Source: Prochilodus magdalenae
Taxonomy: Eukaryota; Chordata; Actinopteri; Characiformes; Prochilodontidae
Direction: 5' to 3'
Assembly (NCBI GenBank): GCA_024036415.1
Contig: JAMWET010004037.1
Span: 281,001 to 345,000, forward strand
Length of the DNA stretch: 64,000 nt
Made by a program: the position numbers and the translations under genes. A model generated the notes under the pieces. That model worked only from the letters and a program-made list of their open reading frames with translations. It was not told the origin of the DNA and did not search any database. This document shows, in pieces, positions 13,621 to 25,920 of the stretch (position 1 is its first letter; each line of letters starts with the position of its first letter).

Positions 13621-16388
13621 TGTCAGAAAAATACATTTATTAAATCCACTCTGATCATAAAGCACGAAAACTGGATCTCTACAGAAGGAATGCCAGTAAT
13701 TTGGATTGTGGAAGTTTTTTTTTGTTGTTATTGTTATTGTTAGGTTCTAGTTTCTGGAACCAAACAAAAGCAATTGCCCATCATTTGACCTAGTTAAACT
13801 ACTAGCCTGCATGCCCCTACAACATCCTGTCACACCTTCTCTGAAGAATATGTATGAGGTTTATTGATTCCGTGCAAGACAACCTCACATACCTGAGCTA
13901 CAGAAAATGCAGGACCTCGTACGGAACAAATACAGTAATACACAATAAAACATATATGTTCATTTTAGCATTATCAACAATCCACTATAGTAAATAAAAT
14001 AAATATATTTGCATTTGAAAGTGCATTTCAAACCAAACCACTCTGACTGACTTTATATCTCAACTCTTTAAAATCAGGTTCAAGTTGTTACCATTAGTAA
14101 TGCCCAAATTTGTAATGGAAAGAAACCTTGGCTGATAATAGACAAATGATCAGTGAAGATAAATGAATGTCATACAATATCTGTCACTGGAAGCTGGTAA
14201 AATCCACAGTAATGTGTCAGGCACTGGAACAGGCTCATTTATCTCTACTGACAGCTAAAGATGGCATTGCCATAGTGACGCTAGATGTTTTCACAGGCTT
14301 GCTTGCATTGGCATCTATGTTTTATGTGCTCTGTTAATAATCCTACATCTAACCGTCATTGTCTAAGCCTTGTCCCAGTATTGCATGCTAAAAGGTATGC
14401 ACACAGATATGCTAAACCAAGACAACACATATTCTCTGAAATATACACCACTGAAACGAGGCATTCTGTAGCTTTACCTCACAATCATCCTTGTTTCAAA
14501 GATCTTTAAGCCAAAAACCAGTCACAATAATTTTGACTTTACTGTCTCAAAACTTATAAAAGGTCTCTCAGTCTGCTTCCCTGTTTTTTTTTTGCAGACT
14601 CAGGTAGTATTTTTAGCCCATTCTCTCTCCTGGTGGTGCACATATCAATGGGGGAGTAGCGAAGAGTGAGGGAGAGGGAGAAAAGGAGACCAAAAAACCA
14701 GGCTCATCAGCCAACTCTAATTAGCCCTAGCACTGTGGGCTAATGCACCTCACAGGCTCTGCCAATGGCAGGCCAAGATCAATGCAACCACACTAAGCTC
14801 AAACCCCGAACACGTTGTCTCGTTCCCTCAGGACTGCTGAGCCTTTATGCGTGGCCTTAGTCCACTTGAATTTCACTTAAATGACCAAAATAAAAGGCAC
14901 TGGTAAAAGCACTATCCATACTTTATATCATTAGCTAAGGAAGCTGATTTGAACTAAGGTTACAAGTACAAGAAGTACATGTTTAGGCAATACACAGACC
15001 CCAGTTGGAGGAGCACAGTTTGTTGGACGAGCTGTGAGACTGACCCTACCAGTGGAACATGTCTGTACTTTTCAGTACAGCAGGGGTTTTGTGAGCTACC
15101 ACACAGCGCTGAAGGAACATTAGAATCATTTCTGTTGTGCTTTCTGAGTACAGTTTAGGCTGGCAAACACCATCATGCAACTTTAGTCATTTGAAACCTA
15201 CATGAAACTGAAGCTGCATAATATCAAGAGCCCTGAAGCTTCCTTTAAACTTAGTTGCACTGGAAAACACATACATGTTGTTGAATTTTTTAAACTTATT
15301 GTTACTCTGTAGTCTATATGGTCCACTTTTTGAATCTATCACAAATAAATAAATACATAAATTAAACAGCCCATGCATAATGGTGGTGATGTCACTGCCA
15401 TTGGTGCATTTGCATTTGACTGCCTAAAGAGTGTTTTTAAAGGCCTCAGATAAAGTTTGTTCCATATTGTTCAGCACCATTGTTCAGACTGTTGAATTTT
15501 TTAATAAGACACCAAATACGGCAGACAATCAAAACAGAACCCAATTACTTTTAAAACCCAAATACATTTAGGCATAGCATTTACATAAATATGAATTCTG
15601 ACTGTTTTTAGTCAGTGCGGTGGCCAGGGGTTTCTGGGCCTAACGATTTTTGTGAACAAAAAAATTCACTTCAGCTGTTTACCTCAGTTGAATGTATTTT
15701 ATTTTAATCATGCTTGTTAAGCTCCGTTAATACCGTAGTAATATTATTGTGTTTCCTGTTGGAAACAAAATGGTTACATTCTTGAAACAATCAACAGAAA
15801 AGTATCCAATCTGGTTTTTTTTTTCTGGTATGTAAATAGATACAGCCAGGTGAACTCACCTATTGGTGAAGTGAAGGCCTTCTGTAAACCCGAGAGTAGC
15901 AGTCTGACCAATGCACTTCAGTGAAAACTCACTGTAAATCTTTTCACAATGAATAAAACGTCTATTGATACTGTTCAATCTGCTCTTTTAGCTACTAACT
16001 CAGATACACATACAATAAAACACAATAATATTTATTTATTTAAGGGAATCTGTATTTTAGAAAATACACGCTTATATGTGAGGACAAGAACAAAATCCAG
16101 GAAACAAAACATTTGTGCTTCGTACCCATGTTAGAGCATTACACACACTCTCCCGTACTCACTTGCTTGCTCCAAAAGCCTGCCATTATCCTTCTCATAT
16201 ACCTCCTAAGATCCTTGTGAGAGATCCTCTTTATTACTAGTCTGGCACCTAGATGTTGAACTGTGCTAGAACACGCATGGTGCAAAGTAGTTCACATGAT
16301 CTCCTTTCCTCACCATCTTGCGCTTGAGTGGTAGGTTGTATTTGCTCTTTTCATCCTTACTGCCCAGGTCTCTGAGCACCAGGCCAGT
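13621..16388. other. Gene-free stretch; possible conserved block
   Basis: No exon or RNA gene could be supported. A block at about 14,600-14,880 is repeat-free, with CTAATTAGCC and GGGCTAATG cores, and could be regulatory. The rest is AT-rich unique sequence with no visible transposon ends. Confidence 0.4.
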
Positions 16389-16389
16389 G

Positions 16390-16514
<125 letters not shown>

Positions 16515-19296
16515 GCAAGAGCAGAGTGCCTCAGGGCTGGTGAGGAGAACAAGAAAGGGAAAGAAAATCTGCCCTTACATAACTGGAACTGCTTCACGTG
16601 ACGTCCTGCGTTAATGGAAGCAGCAAAGCAAAATACATTGCATGCCCTTAATGCATTTGAAGCCACGGTATCTGTGTACCCGTCCTGCATGGGAGCCTAT
16701 ATACACAGAACACTGCAGCCCTCGCACTTCAGCTCGCATCAAGAGTCATTTGCCAGAGATTTAGGTGACAGGCACTGATGAGAACTCACGGCTGTGACTT
16801 GCTGCCTGTCTGTTCCTCCTTGACGTTAGGAAGGGTGCACGTGCGTGCATGTGTGCTGCTTTGCCTGCTACGTGTGTGTGATGTTTGAGTCTGGGAGTAA
16901 TTGGTTATGACAGAGAGAGAGGAGGACAGTGAGAGATGGTGGGAGATAACAATGCCTGGCACTTTGTCTTCAAGGCTGTTCCTGTGTCACTAAATAGCCA
17001 TTGCAGCATCTTCTACCTCCACACTTCTTAGTCTGAGTCAGAAGGATACTGCTTTAAATTAAAACTTGGTTTGTCTAAATCAGTTGTTAAAAAAATTAAA
17101 TATTCAATCCTCCTGTCACCACTACAAAAATTTAACTACCCAGCTGAAAGAACAGACATTCCATGCTGCTTTAAGCTGGTCTGCTGCTGGTCCGGCACTG
17201 CTTTAGCTACCCAGCTTGGTCATGCCGTGCTTCTCAATACTGTTTTGTCTGACAGGGTGCTTAAATTTTAGAAATGAAATACAATTCTTGCCTGTTTTGC
17301 AGAAATCCTTCTTCAGTAGCGTTACTGGAATACATTGCAATGGAAATGTTAATGATTTATAAGACCATTAGTGAACAGGACTTTTTGTCTTTATAGGTTA
17401 AACCAGCATTTAAAACTGTTTAATTATGTTTTAATGTGCATTCTTTTTATATTAACCCCTTAAAGGTCCAGATTGTTACTGCACACTTCTATACCCAAGA
17501 ACAGTCCAGCCTGTTTGCATTGTTATTGCATTGTTTATTTCATAAATATATTCCATGGGATTTTAAGTTGTTAAAAGGCAGTTCAATCTGTTTTAACTCA
17601 GTACAGCTATGGGAAAGTATAAACAGAGCAGGGAAGTCATATCATCACTTATTCAGCATTGTGCCCATATTTGAAAGGCCACATCAAGGCTGGATATCTC
17701 TATGGCAGAACTGAATGTTCTTGGTTTTTTAATATGTCCTGTGGTTAACAAAATGTTATGTTTTATCTGTTCTTTCATTTTTATACTGAATGTCACATCA
17801 CCCTTTGAATATTAAAGGGCAAAGATTAGCCAAAATATGTATATTGCTACATGTGAGCAAACACTGTTGTGCACTAAATTGACATTACAAGATGTACAGA
17901 ATAATACCCAGACAGAACCAAAGCGGCTTGCCTTATCCATCGCGATAGTTAGGTTGCTTTGGCACTAGTAATGGACATAGATGTAAATGGTGTTACTGTA
18001 TGTGTTAAAGTTTAAAGGAACAATCAGTAAGATAATGTAATTCATGTGATACACTTCCTATTAACTAACTTTATTATAAATTATCAACAGGAAATAAAGA
18101 AATAACCATTGTGAGTCAGTGATGTCTATGTATCGTGTTGCAGAGATACATACTAAAGTTCGGATGCTAACCTTTATCTCCACCCCAAACAGTCTCGTAA
18201 TACCACTTAAAGAGGTCATAGTGAACCAATGTGGCATCAAAATTGCCTTTAACCGTCTGTGAGTGAATAAAGAAGAAGCATGCCTGTTCTCGGCAAGAAA
18301 ACACATTTGACAGTAAAGAAAACAAAACAAGAGTACTGGTGCTGTTCTCCACTGCTGGAGATGTTCTTTGTGAGTGTTGAACTAAGTTTGACGCTGAACT
18401 CGCAACAGTTCTTCAGACTGAGTGGGGGAGGAGTAAAACAGTATGAGCATAATTTGATTACTCAACCTCGTAATTCACAGGATCCAGTGACATTCACTGG
18501 ACAAAAGGTAGATAAAACACAGTTTGGAACCTTATTGTGTACCACAGTGTAATATCCCATTATATCCCAAATTTGTCTGCCCTGGAGAATTCCAGCTTAG
18601 CCCTGGAGTTGCTAATATGGGTATAGAATAACCTCAGACATCTAGTGCTGCCAGTGCAGGGGGTTCTCACCTATTCCCTTTCAGCCCCCACTGCTAGCAG
18701 CTCGACACTGACACGCAACATTTCACCATAATGTTGTTCATCTTGTTAATCTAATAACAGCTACAGGGAATCAAAAGGGTTTATTTGATTATATTAATTA
18801 ACAGTAATGAAAAGATCTGATATCTATTGCACTAACAGAATGGCCACTAGGAGGCCTGCAGTAAGAGGCAACCACAGCTAAATCCATGGCCTACTTAGCT
18901 ACTAGAGATACAGGTAACAGGGTTAGCATGTGTGTAGACGGCACTGGCACTCTGCAATAGATAGCATCTACCTAGAAATGCGAGAGAGGGGAAGCATGCA
19001 TGGCGTAAATGCACGTTTATTCAGATTGAGGTGAAAGCACAGCAGACCAGCTTCTGCCTTTCCCTTCTGAGTACAGGGGCCGGATATAAATACACACTAT
19101 AATCTCATGCACACCCCAAGCCCTGACAGCTCATGCTGTCAACATACACACACATGCACACGCATGCACACACACACACAAGAGGTTTCTTGGAATGCAA
19201 TTTTGGACATTGCCCATCTAATCAAAACAGTAGCAAATGATGACAGCAGGGCAATTGGCAATTGTTAGCACATTCTGAGTAAGGAGCGAGAAGGAG

Positions 19297-19299
<3 letters not shown>
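16515..19299. other. Gene-free stretch
   Basis: Nothing I can support as a gene. An isolated CACGTGAC E-box lies near 16,595. Several short open frames exist on both strands, but none has splice signals or a recognisable protein. About 19,535-19,600 resembles a common fish interspersed-repeat tail (TTTTTATATAGTGCTTTTTA). Confidence 0.4.

Positions 19300-19334
<35 letters not shown>
19300..19334. repeat. (GA)n microsatellite
   Basis: About 17 uninterrupted GA units followed by an A/G-rich shoulder. Confidence 0.95.
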
Positions 19335-19337
<3 letters not shown>

Positions 19338-19905
19338 AAAGGAAAAAAAAGAAGAGAGAGGTGTGATAAAGAGAAGATGAAACTGAGAGTGTAAAGAAGC
19401 ATCCTAAGGATGTGTCTGTGTGTGACAGATAAGTGGTAGATTTGAAACAGTTATGAATTCCTCACTCTATCCAACCCATGATGAATAAAGCCTAATACCA
19501 GCAATGCTTAAAAGTACTACCATCTAGACAGTCAAGTCAAATGTTTTTATATAGTGCTTTTTACAACAGATGTTTTTGAGGCATAGAATGCTCACACTCA
19601 GTAATCTCGAGAAAGGCTTTGGAGTTTTCATTTCATTGTTTCTCTTCACATCTCCTTTTGACCCTAGGCTGGCTGTCAATACGAAACTGAAAGAAGGCTG
19701 TTAAAATCTGTGAATGCTCAACAACCATGTATTATATATGTATTGTAATGTCATGTCTTCTGTGCTGCAACCGCACTGCCCTAGGAAAGCATAATACTAT
19801 CTACTTCTACCATTTATACTACAAGCCAAATCATCTCCCCACACTCTATCAGCTCCCATGTCCCTGCAACATTCTAGCAACATGCTTGCACAGGCAGTCA
19901 CTCAC

Positions 19906-20061
19906 CAAGTCTTTGGAAGTGCCCAGTCTCTTAAGACCATCTAGGGGTAGCAGGTCGGCAGAGTCCTTGTGCGTGAACTGCGTGGCCTGCTTCAGCCGTC
20001 TCTGCTGGTGCATGATTGCTTTGTCCCTCAGGTCTACCTCGCTCTTCTTGGATTCACTCAT
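19906..20061 (-). CDS. Unrecognised 5' coding exon (partial gene)
   Basis: On the minus strand an ATG at 20,061 in good context (GGGCC before ATG) opens a 52-codon frame. It ends ...GLKRLGTSKDL exactly at a strong GTGAGTG donor (intron from 19,905). The peptide starts MSESKKSEVDLRDK, is hydrophilic and basic (an RRLKQ cluster), and has the even composition of real coding DNA. Upstream sequence to about 20,540 is GC-richer and looks like a 5' untranslated region. The frame is open further upstream, so a longer start cannot be excluded. I do not recognise the family and could not find the next exon in the 19.9 kb below, so the remaining exons are probably outside the window. Confidence 0.45.
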
Positions 20062-20589
20062 GGCCCGCTCTTGGTCAAAGTAGCCTTCTACTTTACAGGA
20101 CTGTAGCTGAGGAGCTTCTCTCAGCAGTGAGGAGAGCAGCAAGAAGAACCTACACTGTGACCCTGGAGCTTGGCAAGGCTTGCACACACTCTCATTCAGA
20201 CGTGTATCCCAGAGCACGAGGTGTAAGGTAAAGCACAGACGCCTTTCTTCTCAAAGAGAGAACAAAAATGCACAACGTATTCCTGGGTCAGGGCTTTTCT
20301 ATATAAAAAAATACAATTCATGAAACTTCTGTGCTCCCGAAGTACACAGTCTCAGTTTGTAGAAGGATGCTCCTGATGAAGTGGATCCGCTCTCCGTGTG
20401 GAAAATGTGGTCAGTCATGTGCCATGGTCAGCGTAGAGGTCATATTGTATGCTGTTCAGGTAGGCTGATCTGAGGCTGAGCTTCAACTCTGAGCTCTTCT
20501 CTCTGGCTCACACGAATTTTCACTGTCCTTGTAGTGCTGCGGAGAGGCAAGCTGTGTGTTCTGCTCCCTCCCTCTGCCTCTCTATCTCT

Positions 20590-20592
20590 GTT

Positions 20593-20628
<36 letters not shown>

Positions 20629-20922
20629 ACACACATACACACGCACAGACATACGCACACACATTCTCCCCACCTCTCATTCTGTTTCCCTCCTCTCCCC
20701 CCACTTTCTCATTCTGTTTCCCTCCACTCCCCCCACTCTCACACATTCTCAGATTCTAGCTCTCTCTTTTACTCTAGCGTACTACTTCCCCTTTATTTCT
20801 CGCCCACCCTCTCAAAGTGACTCCTTCCTTTTCATAGCTCTCATTCATTTGCACAGAATACTAAGCGCTCATGAGAAATGCATGCCCTTCCACTGATGTC
20901 CTCTAACACATACACACACACA

Positions 20923-20954
<32 letters not shown>

Positions 20955-20980
20955 TGCACGCACACACACACATACACTCA
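20590..20980. repeat. (CT)n and (AC)n low-complexity cluster
   Basis: A pyrimidine-rich (TCTC)n tract at about 20,590-20,630 is followed by short AC repeats, a CT-rich stretch to about 20,820, and a second AC-rich tract at about 20,906-20,980. It lies just upstream of the putative 5' region of the minus-strand exon at 19,906-20,061. Open frames here are repeat artefacts. Confidence 0.9.
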
Positions 20981-21042
20981 CACTCATTTGTTTTCATACA
21001 ATGTCAGGATGTGGGTTTACACATATGTTCCAGATGTATTAC

Positions 21043-21297
21043 ATATCGTCGCTGTCCAAAGAAAAACATGTATCTCCATTTTTGATGATTTTCACTTTTA
21101 TGCCTCATTTGATCACATGAGCTGCTCTTTACACTGTGTGAAAATTTCCTGAAGAATGGACCAACAGAAATGGCCCAAAACAGCTTGGAAAGACGTCTGG
21201 TTCCATTGACTTACATTCAAATGAAATGAGGTTTTTGGGTTCTCCTGTAATGTTGCCATTTTGGAAATTTTTTCTTTGGACAGCGACGATATATAAC
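21043..21297. mobile_element. Short inverted-repeat MITE, copy 1
   Basis: The left end reads ATATCGTCGCTGTCCAAAGA. The right end near 21,275-21,297 is its reverse complement (TCTTTGGACAGCGACGATAT). The interior of about 200 bases is non-coding. A second copy with weaker ends lies at 25,345-25,560, and a fragment of the interior (AATGGACCCACTGAAATGGC) is visible near 8,930. Size and ends fit a non-autonomous DNA transposon; the superfamily is not determined. Confidence 0.7.
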
Positions 21298-21354
21298 TAC
21301 AGTATATGTAAGGACCTGCATTTGCTATGTCCCATAGCTATTATACATGTAACC

Positions 21355-21355
<1 letters not shown>

Positions 21356-21446
<91 letters not shown>
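21356..21446. repeat. (AT)n microsatellite
   Basis: About 45 AT units with one CATA interruption near the start, ending directly at the left edge of a Tc1-like element. Tyr-Ile repeat frames across it are artefacts. Confidence 0.95.
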
Positions 21447-21448
<2 letters not shown>

Positions 21449-21450
<2 letters not shown>

Positions 21451-23330
21451 GCACAAGTAGTTACAACCAGAAAACATCCACCAACAGGAATGAAACTTGG
21501 TGGGTAGGTTTGACATTGTGAGACAAGTGATTCAAGTTTCATGCTTGGCCATGCATGTGATGTAACCAAGGACAGGCTATATCAATGTATCTGACTGACC
21601 CAACAGCCATGATTATGGACATTCAGTCATAGCAGTGATGCCTGTTAATGCCAGCACCCTGCCCATGCAGCAGACATTCACAAATGGATATACAGCATAT
21701 GATGATAATTTACTATTCAAGAGTCACATGCATTAAGCCATTTTTTTGCTATGTTAATGTGATGATGTAAATGTTAGTATGAACAAAGAAACTGAAGCAG
21801 AGAGAAGATCAGCATTTACCATTCTTCCCACCTGGGCATCCCGTAGAGCCGGCTGTATGTTTCTAAAACCGCCTTGCCAAATACAGATCCATCTGTTCCA
21901 TCACAGTGGCCTCTGCTAGCATTCAGACAGTGACGTTCCTTTTGTTTTGTCTTCAGCATGATAGAGTTCAAGTACCAACTATCAGTTTTTCAGAGCATTA
22001 CTGTTCCATCATCAGCCTGGAGAACCTAACAGCAAGCTTAATCAAACACACCTGTGTGAAATAATGAAGGTTTTCTTTGGCATCTAAACATTAGCACCAG
22101 GTGTGTTAGATCTGAACTGTATAGGACCTGCATAGGTGAACAATGTAGGAATTAAATAAAACATGTTTACCCTTTAGTTGCATATCCTTTGGCAGAGTTT
22201 GACCTTAAGACATTAAGAGCTCTGAGGTATGTATGTAGCCACATTTAGTTCCTGCTAGTCTCAGTGGCTTTTGGTCTGCAGGAAGTTAAATTCATACTCG
22301 GCTTAGCATTAGGTGAAAGGACTGATTTGACCAGTCAGAAACATTCTAATATTTGGCATAAAGTAAATTCTCCAATGACTTTGACAATAAGGTCGGCCTG
22401 CTGCAAGGTGAAATACCATTAACTGAGCTCTGAAGAATTTTGTCGGGAATGATTAGCTAAGATACTTTCTTTTTTCTGCCAAAACAACAACAACCAAGGT
22501 CAGTCTGTTCACACAACACTTACTGGAACTTCTTCAATTCAGCAAACTCAGGAAATGAAAGTGAAATTTATTTTGTTAAATACCCAGCAGCATTTTTTCT
22601 TACGGGAACGCTTTCCACTAGATGTTCAATATGTTGAATGCTGTGAGGAGTTGATTGCATTCAACCATAAGCCCATTGGTGAGGTCAGGTGCGTGATGTC
22701 AGATGACCAGTTTTGGATCACTCCATCTCATCCCAAAGGTATTGGATAGAGCTCCATCCCTCCAGGGAATGAGGCACCCCATGCACTGCTCCACTGCTCA
22801 ATTCAGGGGGGTAGTGGGCATGGCCCGTATGAAGCTGCTCCAGTGGGTGGAGGTGGAGTGACACCAGGCTTCTGGATGTGTGATGCATTAAAACAAACTG
22901 TTCATCTCGGCGCTGACCACTGTGCCTCCACACACAGACTTGTTGGTCGTCTCCACCAAGATAAAAGCGGGACTCGTCACTGAAGATGATTGGTTGCCAC
23001 TGAGAGTCGCTTCATGACAGTCTGGTACAACACCATTGCAACACCACGCTGATGTGGTGTTAAGGACAGTCGCTGTAACAGTCTGCGAGCATGTAGTCCT
23101 GTGTCATGCAGCTGTCTGTCAACGGTGCTGGCACTAACAGGTTGACTTATGGAGGGCATCACTGCTTACTGAATGTCTGTAATTGTGGCTGTTGGGTCAC
23201 TCGCGATACGGCCAGTCCTTGCTTTTGTCACATGGGTGGCCGAGCGTGAAACATGATGTCAAACCTACCCACCAAGTTTCATTCCTGTTGGCACTAACTA
23301 ATTTTTTATGACTACACTTCCAATGCGCTT
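21449..23330 (-). mobile_element. Tc1-like transposon, inactive, long inverted ends
   Basis: A segment of about 37 bases near 21,482-21,520 (CCAACAGGAATGAAACTTGG and onward to GGTTTGACAT) recurs as its reverse complement at 23,258-23,296, about 1.8 kb away. Between them, on the minus strand, is a decayed Tc1-like transposase (22,718-23,230). Outer sequence near the left end (GTTGCACAAGTAGTTACAAC) is matched in a second genomic fragment at 49,345-49,455, showing that the family end extends to about 21,449. The exact right terminus is worn. Confidence 0.75.
22718..23230 (-). pseudogene. Decayed Tc1-like transposase
   Basis: Reading the minus strand downward from 23,230, the frames give a helix-turn-helix-like segment (VSASTVDRQLHDTGLHARR, near 23,080-23,150) and a LTPHQRG segment. 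After a frame change come SDESRFYLGGDD and VCVWRHSGQR near 22,910-22,990. These match the order of DNA-binding and catalytic DDE blocks in Tc1/IS630 transposases; the DES motif holds a catalytic Asp. At least two stops or frame changes break it, so it is dead. It lies inside the long-ended element at 21,449-23,330. Confidence 0.75.
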
Positions 23331-24839
23331 TTTAAGAACCCAAAGACTTTTAAAATTAAATGGATGTATATAACAAATCAGTACCAGAGTTCCAGATCTA
23401 GACAAACCTAGAGAATGCTTGATCACAGACATGTTTAAGGTTTGATGGAGGAATAGTGAGCAGGCCAGCTGAGGAGGACTTAAGGGTGTGAGGCGGTTTA
23501 CAGTGAAGAAGATCCGGCAGATCAGCAGGAGCAAGGTTGTTAAGAGCATTGTCAGAGAGGAGTTGGGTTTTTAGATGTATAGGGTACCTCATGGGGGAGT
23601 CAGTGGAGTTATTGGAGAACAGGTGTGATGTGATGATGTGGCCAGATATGAATAAGTAGCAATTCTGTCTGTCTGGATACTTTTGCACTTTCAGTCTATT
23701 TTGACCTACCGATTTCTCACTGAATGACTTTACTAATGAAGTTATAGCGCCACCAAGTGGCCAGATTAAATTCTAGGCGGGACAGGAAGAACCAGATGCT
23801 GCTTTAGACAAAGCAAAGCCTGTCGTATTAGATCTTATATAATTTATGCTATACATCAATTCAGTCAGTTTCTTTCTCTTCTCAGCCCTGCAGGAACAGT
23901 AACTGTAAAACAGTCACAGCAGTGGAACAAGAACTGAAATTCTGAGTAAAACAAAAAGTAGTCAAGAAGAGAGTATCATTGTTCCTCTTCCTTTTGTGTA
24001 TGTGAAAGCCTGGAAAGCATGAGGCAGCTTGTTTATCAAAAGCAGCTGTAAAAGCCTTGTTGTTCCAGGGGGGTAAAATAATGCACTTTACGTGCATGCA
24101 CAGTTCTTCATTTGGATTATGCTCATCATCAGTGAGCTACTGTTTTCTGTAACTGTTTTAAAAACAGAGGGGGGACAATTCAGTGTTTGTTCCAACACTG
24201 TATTGTAACATCGGTGAAAAACATGGGAAGGGAGTATTCAGTCAGTTTGTGTTCCCACAGTTGAAAAGCGTTCCATCTGTATTTCTTAGATCTATATTGT
24301 AGGCCCCAGTTAACTCGGTGAGGATCTGGTTCCCAAACACAAACAGAAATGGGAGGGAAGGGAGTATAATCCCAGGTCAGTTTTAAAACCACTTACATAG
24401 CATCTACACTCACTGTCCATTGAAAAGCTTTCTTCAAGAAGTATATTTTTGTACACTAAACAAATTCTGAATAAAACTAATGGAGGTGCCAACATGGGAG
24501 TCAGAATGAACACGTAGGCCAAGTTTTAAGAGAATGTATCATTTTAAGGGATGTTGTTTTCCCAAAACATGGCATACTCCCAAAAAAGAACATAAAATAC
24601 ACTGTAAGTGGTGGGATACAACACAACATACGTCTGGGGACAGAGGAGACCAGTTTCTCAAGTTTAGAAATAGGAATGTCCCCTCAGGCCTCTAACTGTT
24701 CAAAAAACCACCTTCCTCTTGATGATGCGCAAATGTTCTCTACACAGGCTGGCCATTCCAGTACCATCATTATTCAGCTCCACAGTTTGTTTACTGTCAT
24801 AGGAAAGTTTGAAGTTCTTCGGTTTAGTAGTCAGGACTT
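23331..24839. other. Gene-free stretch
   Basis: I see no supported gene. A fragment of the palindromic MITE family (TACACTCACTGTCCATTG) appears near 24,405. Otherwise the sequence looks unique and AT-rich. Confidence 0.4.
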
Positions 24840-25015
24840 TAGTAGTCAGGACCACCGCAGGGCAGGTATTATGTGGGTGGTGGATTGTTCCCAGCACTGC
24901 AGTGACCCTGACGTGGTTGTGTGCGGTGCTGGTGTGAGTGGGTCAGATACAGTAGTGCTGCTGGAGTGTTTAAACACGGTGTCCTCTCACTGTCCACTGG
25001 AATATCAAACCTGAG
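24840..25015. mobile_element. Fragment of palindromic fish MITE
   Basis: The segment contains GTATTATGTGGGTGGTGGAT, then CAGCACTGCAGTGACCCTGA, AGTGCTGCTGGAGTGTTTAA and CTCACTGTCCACTGG in that order. This is the hallmark order of an abundant teleost element, also seen at 36,156-36,745 and 39,603-40,345. Only the left half is present. Confidence 0.7.
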
Positions 25016-25344
25016 GTGTGGAATTTTTTTACAAATCTCGTTACCCTGGATACGACACATAACAAAGCCAGGTCACTGTGTATGTGTTCAAATCCAGCTG
25101 CACTGCTCAGGATCATGTCTGAGTCTCCGCTCCACACTGAGACACACTTACTGAGGGTTATCTACTACACCATCTCAGATCATCCCCATATGGCGTCAGG
25201 TCAGGATCCACATGTCAAGCATGTAACAGTTAAGCTAAATAGAAATAGCTCTTGAACTTTTAGGACTCTGGAGCTTTACATATATAGATCCTACACTCTA
25301 AAGCTCCTTTTTTGCTGTATTAAAAGATCTCTCGCATTGAGTAG

Positions 25345-25560
25345 TCACCACCGTATCATATCGTTGCTGTTCAAAGAGAAACAACTATCTCCAAAATGGC
25401 AACTTTACAGCAGAGGCCAAAACCCATTTAATTCTAAAGTCAAAGGAGCCAGATTTTTTTACAAGCATAAGCATAATTTTTCACACAATGTAAATAGCAG
25501 CTTTAAAAGTAAAAACAGACAAAAATGGAGATACATGTTTTTCTTTGGACACCCATAATA
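25345..25560. mobile_element. Short inverted-repeat MITE, copy 2
   Basis: The left edge CATATCGTTGCTGTTCAAAG and right edge ATGTTTTTCTTTGGACACCC are diverged inverted repeats of the family seen at 21,043-21,297, and the interior shares the CAAAATGGCAAC segment in reverse orientation. It is non-coding. Confidence 0.6.
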
Positions 25561-25920
25561 TAAGAAAGAATTCAAAATTTTGGGAATTATTGTTTTTATT
25601 GTGTGGCGTGTGCATCCTTTCTGCTTTCTAGATTCATTTGAGCCAAAGACACCAGTGGTATCAGTCAGGTCATGACTGACACAAATGATTTTTAAAGATA
25701 AACATATTGTAATGGTATTGGCTCTGGGAGCCTAACCAATTGCTATCATCCCCTTTTAGCAAGACACTACCTTGCTTGTTAGCTACGTTAGCCTCATAGC
25801 TCCAGGGCAAAACTAAAGAAGCTAACTATGCTTGAGCTGACTAAATCAGGGTAATGAGAAAAATGTGTTCCCCCCCAAACTACCCCTTTCTCTTACCCCA
25901 GTGCTGTATACAGGTGTAGC

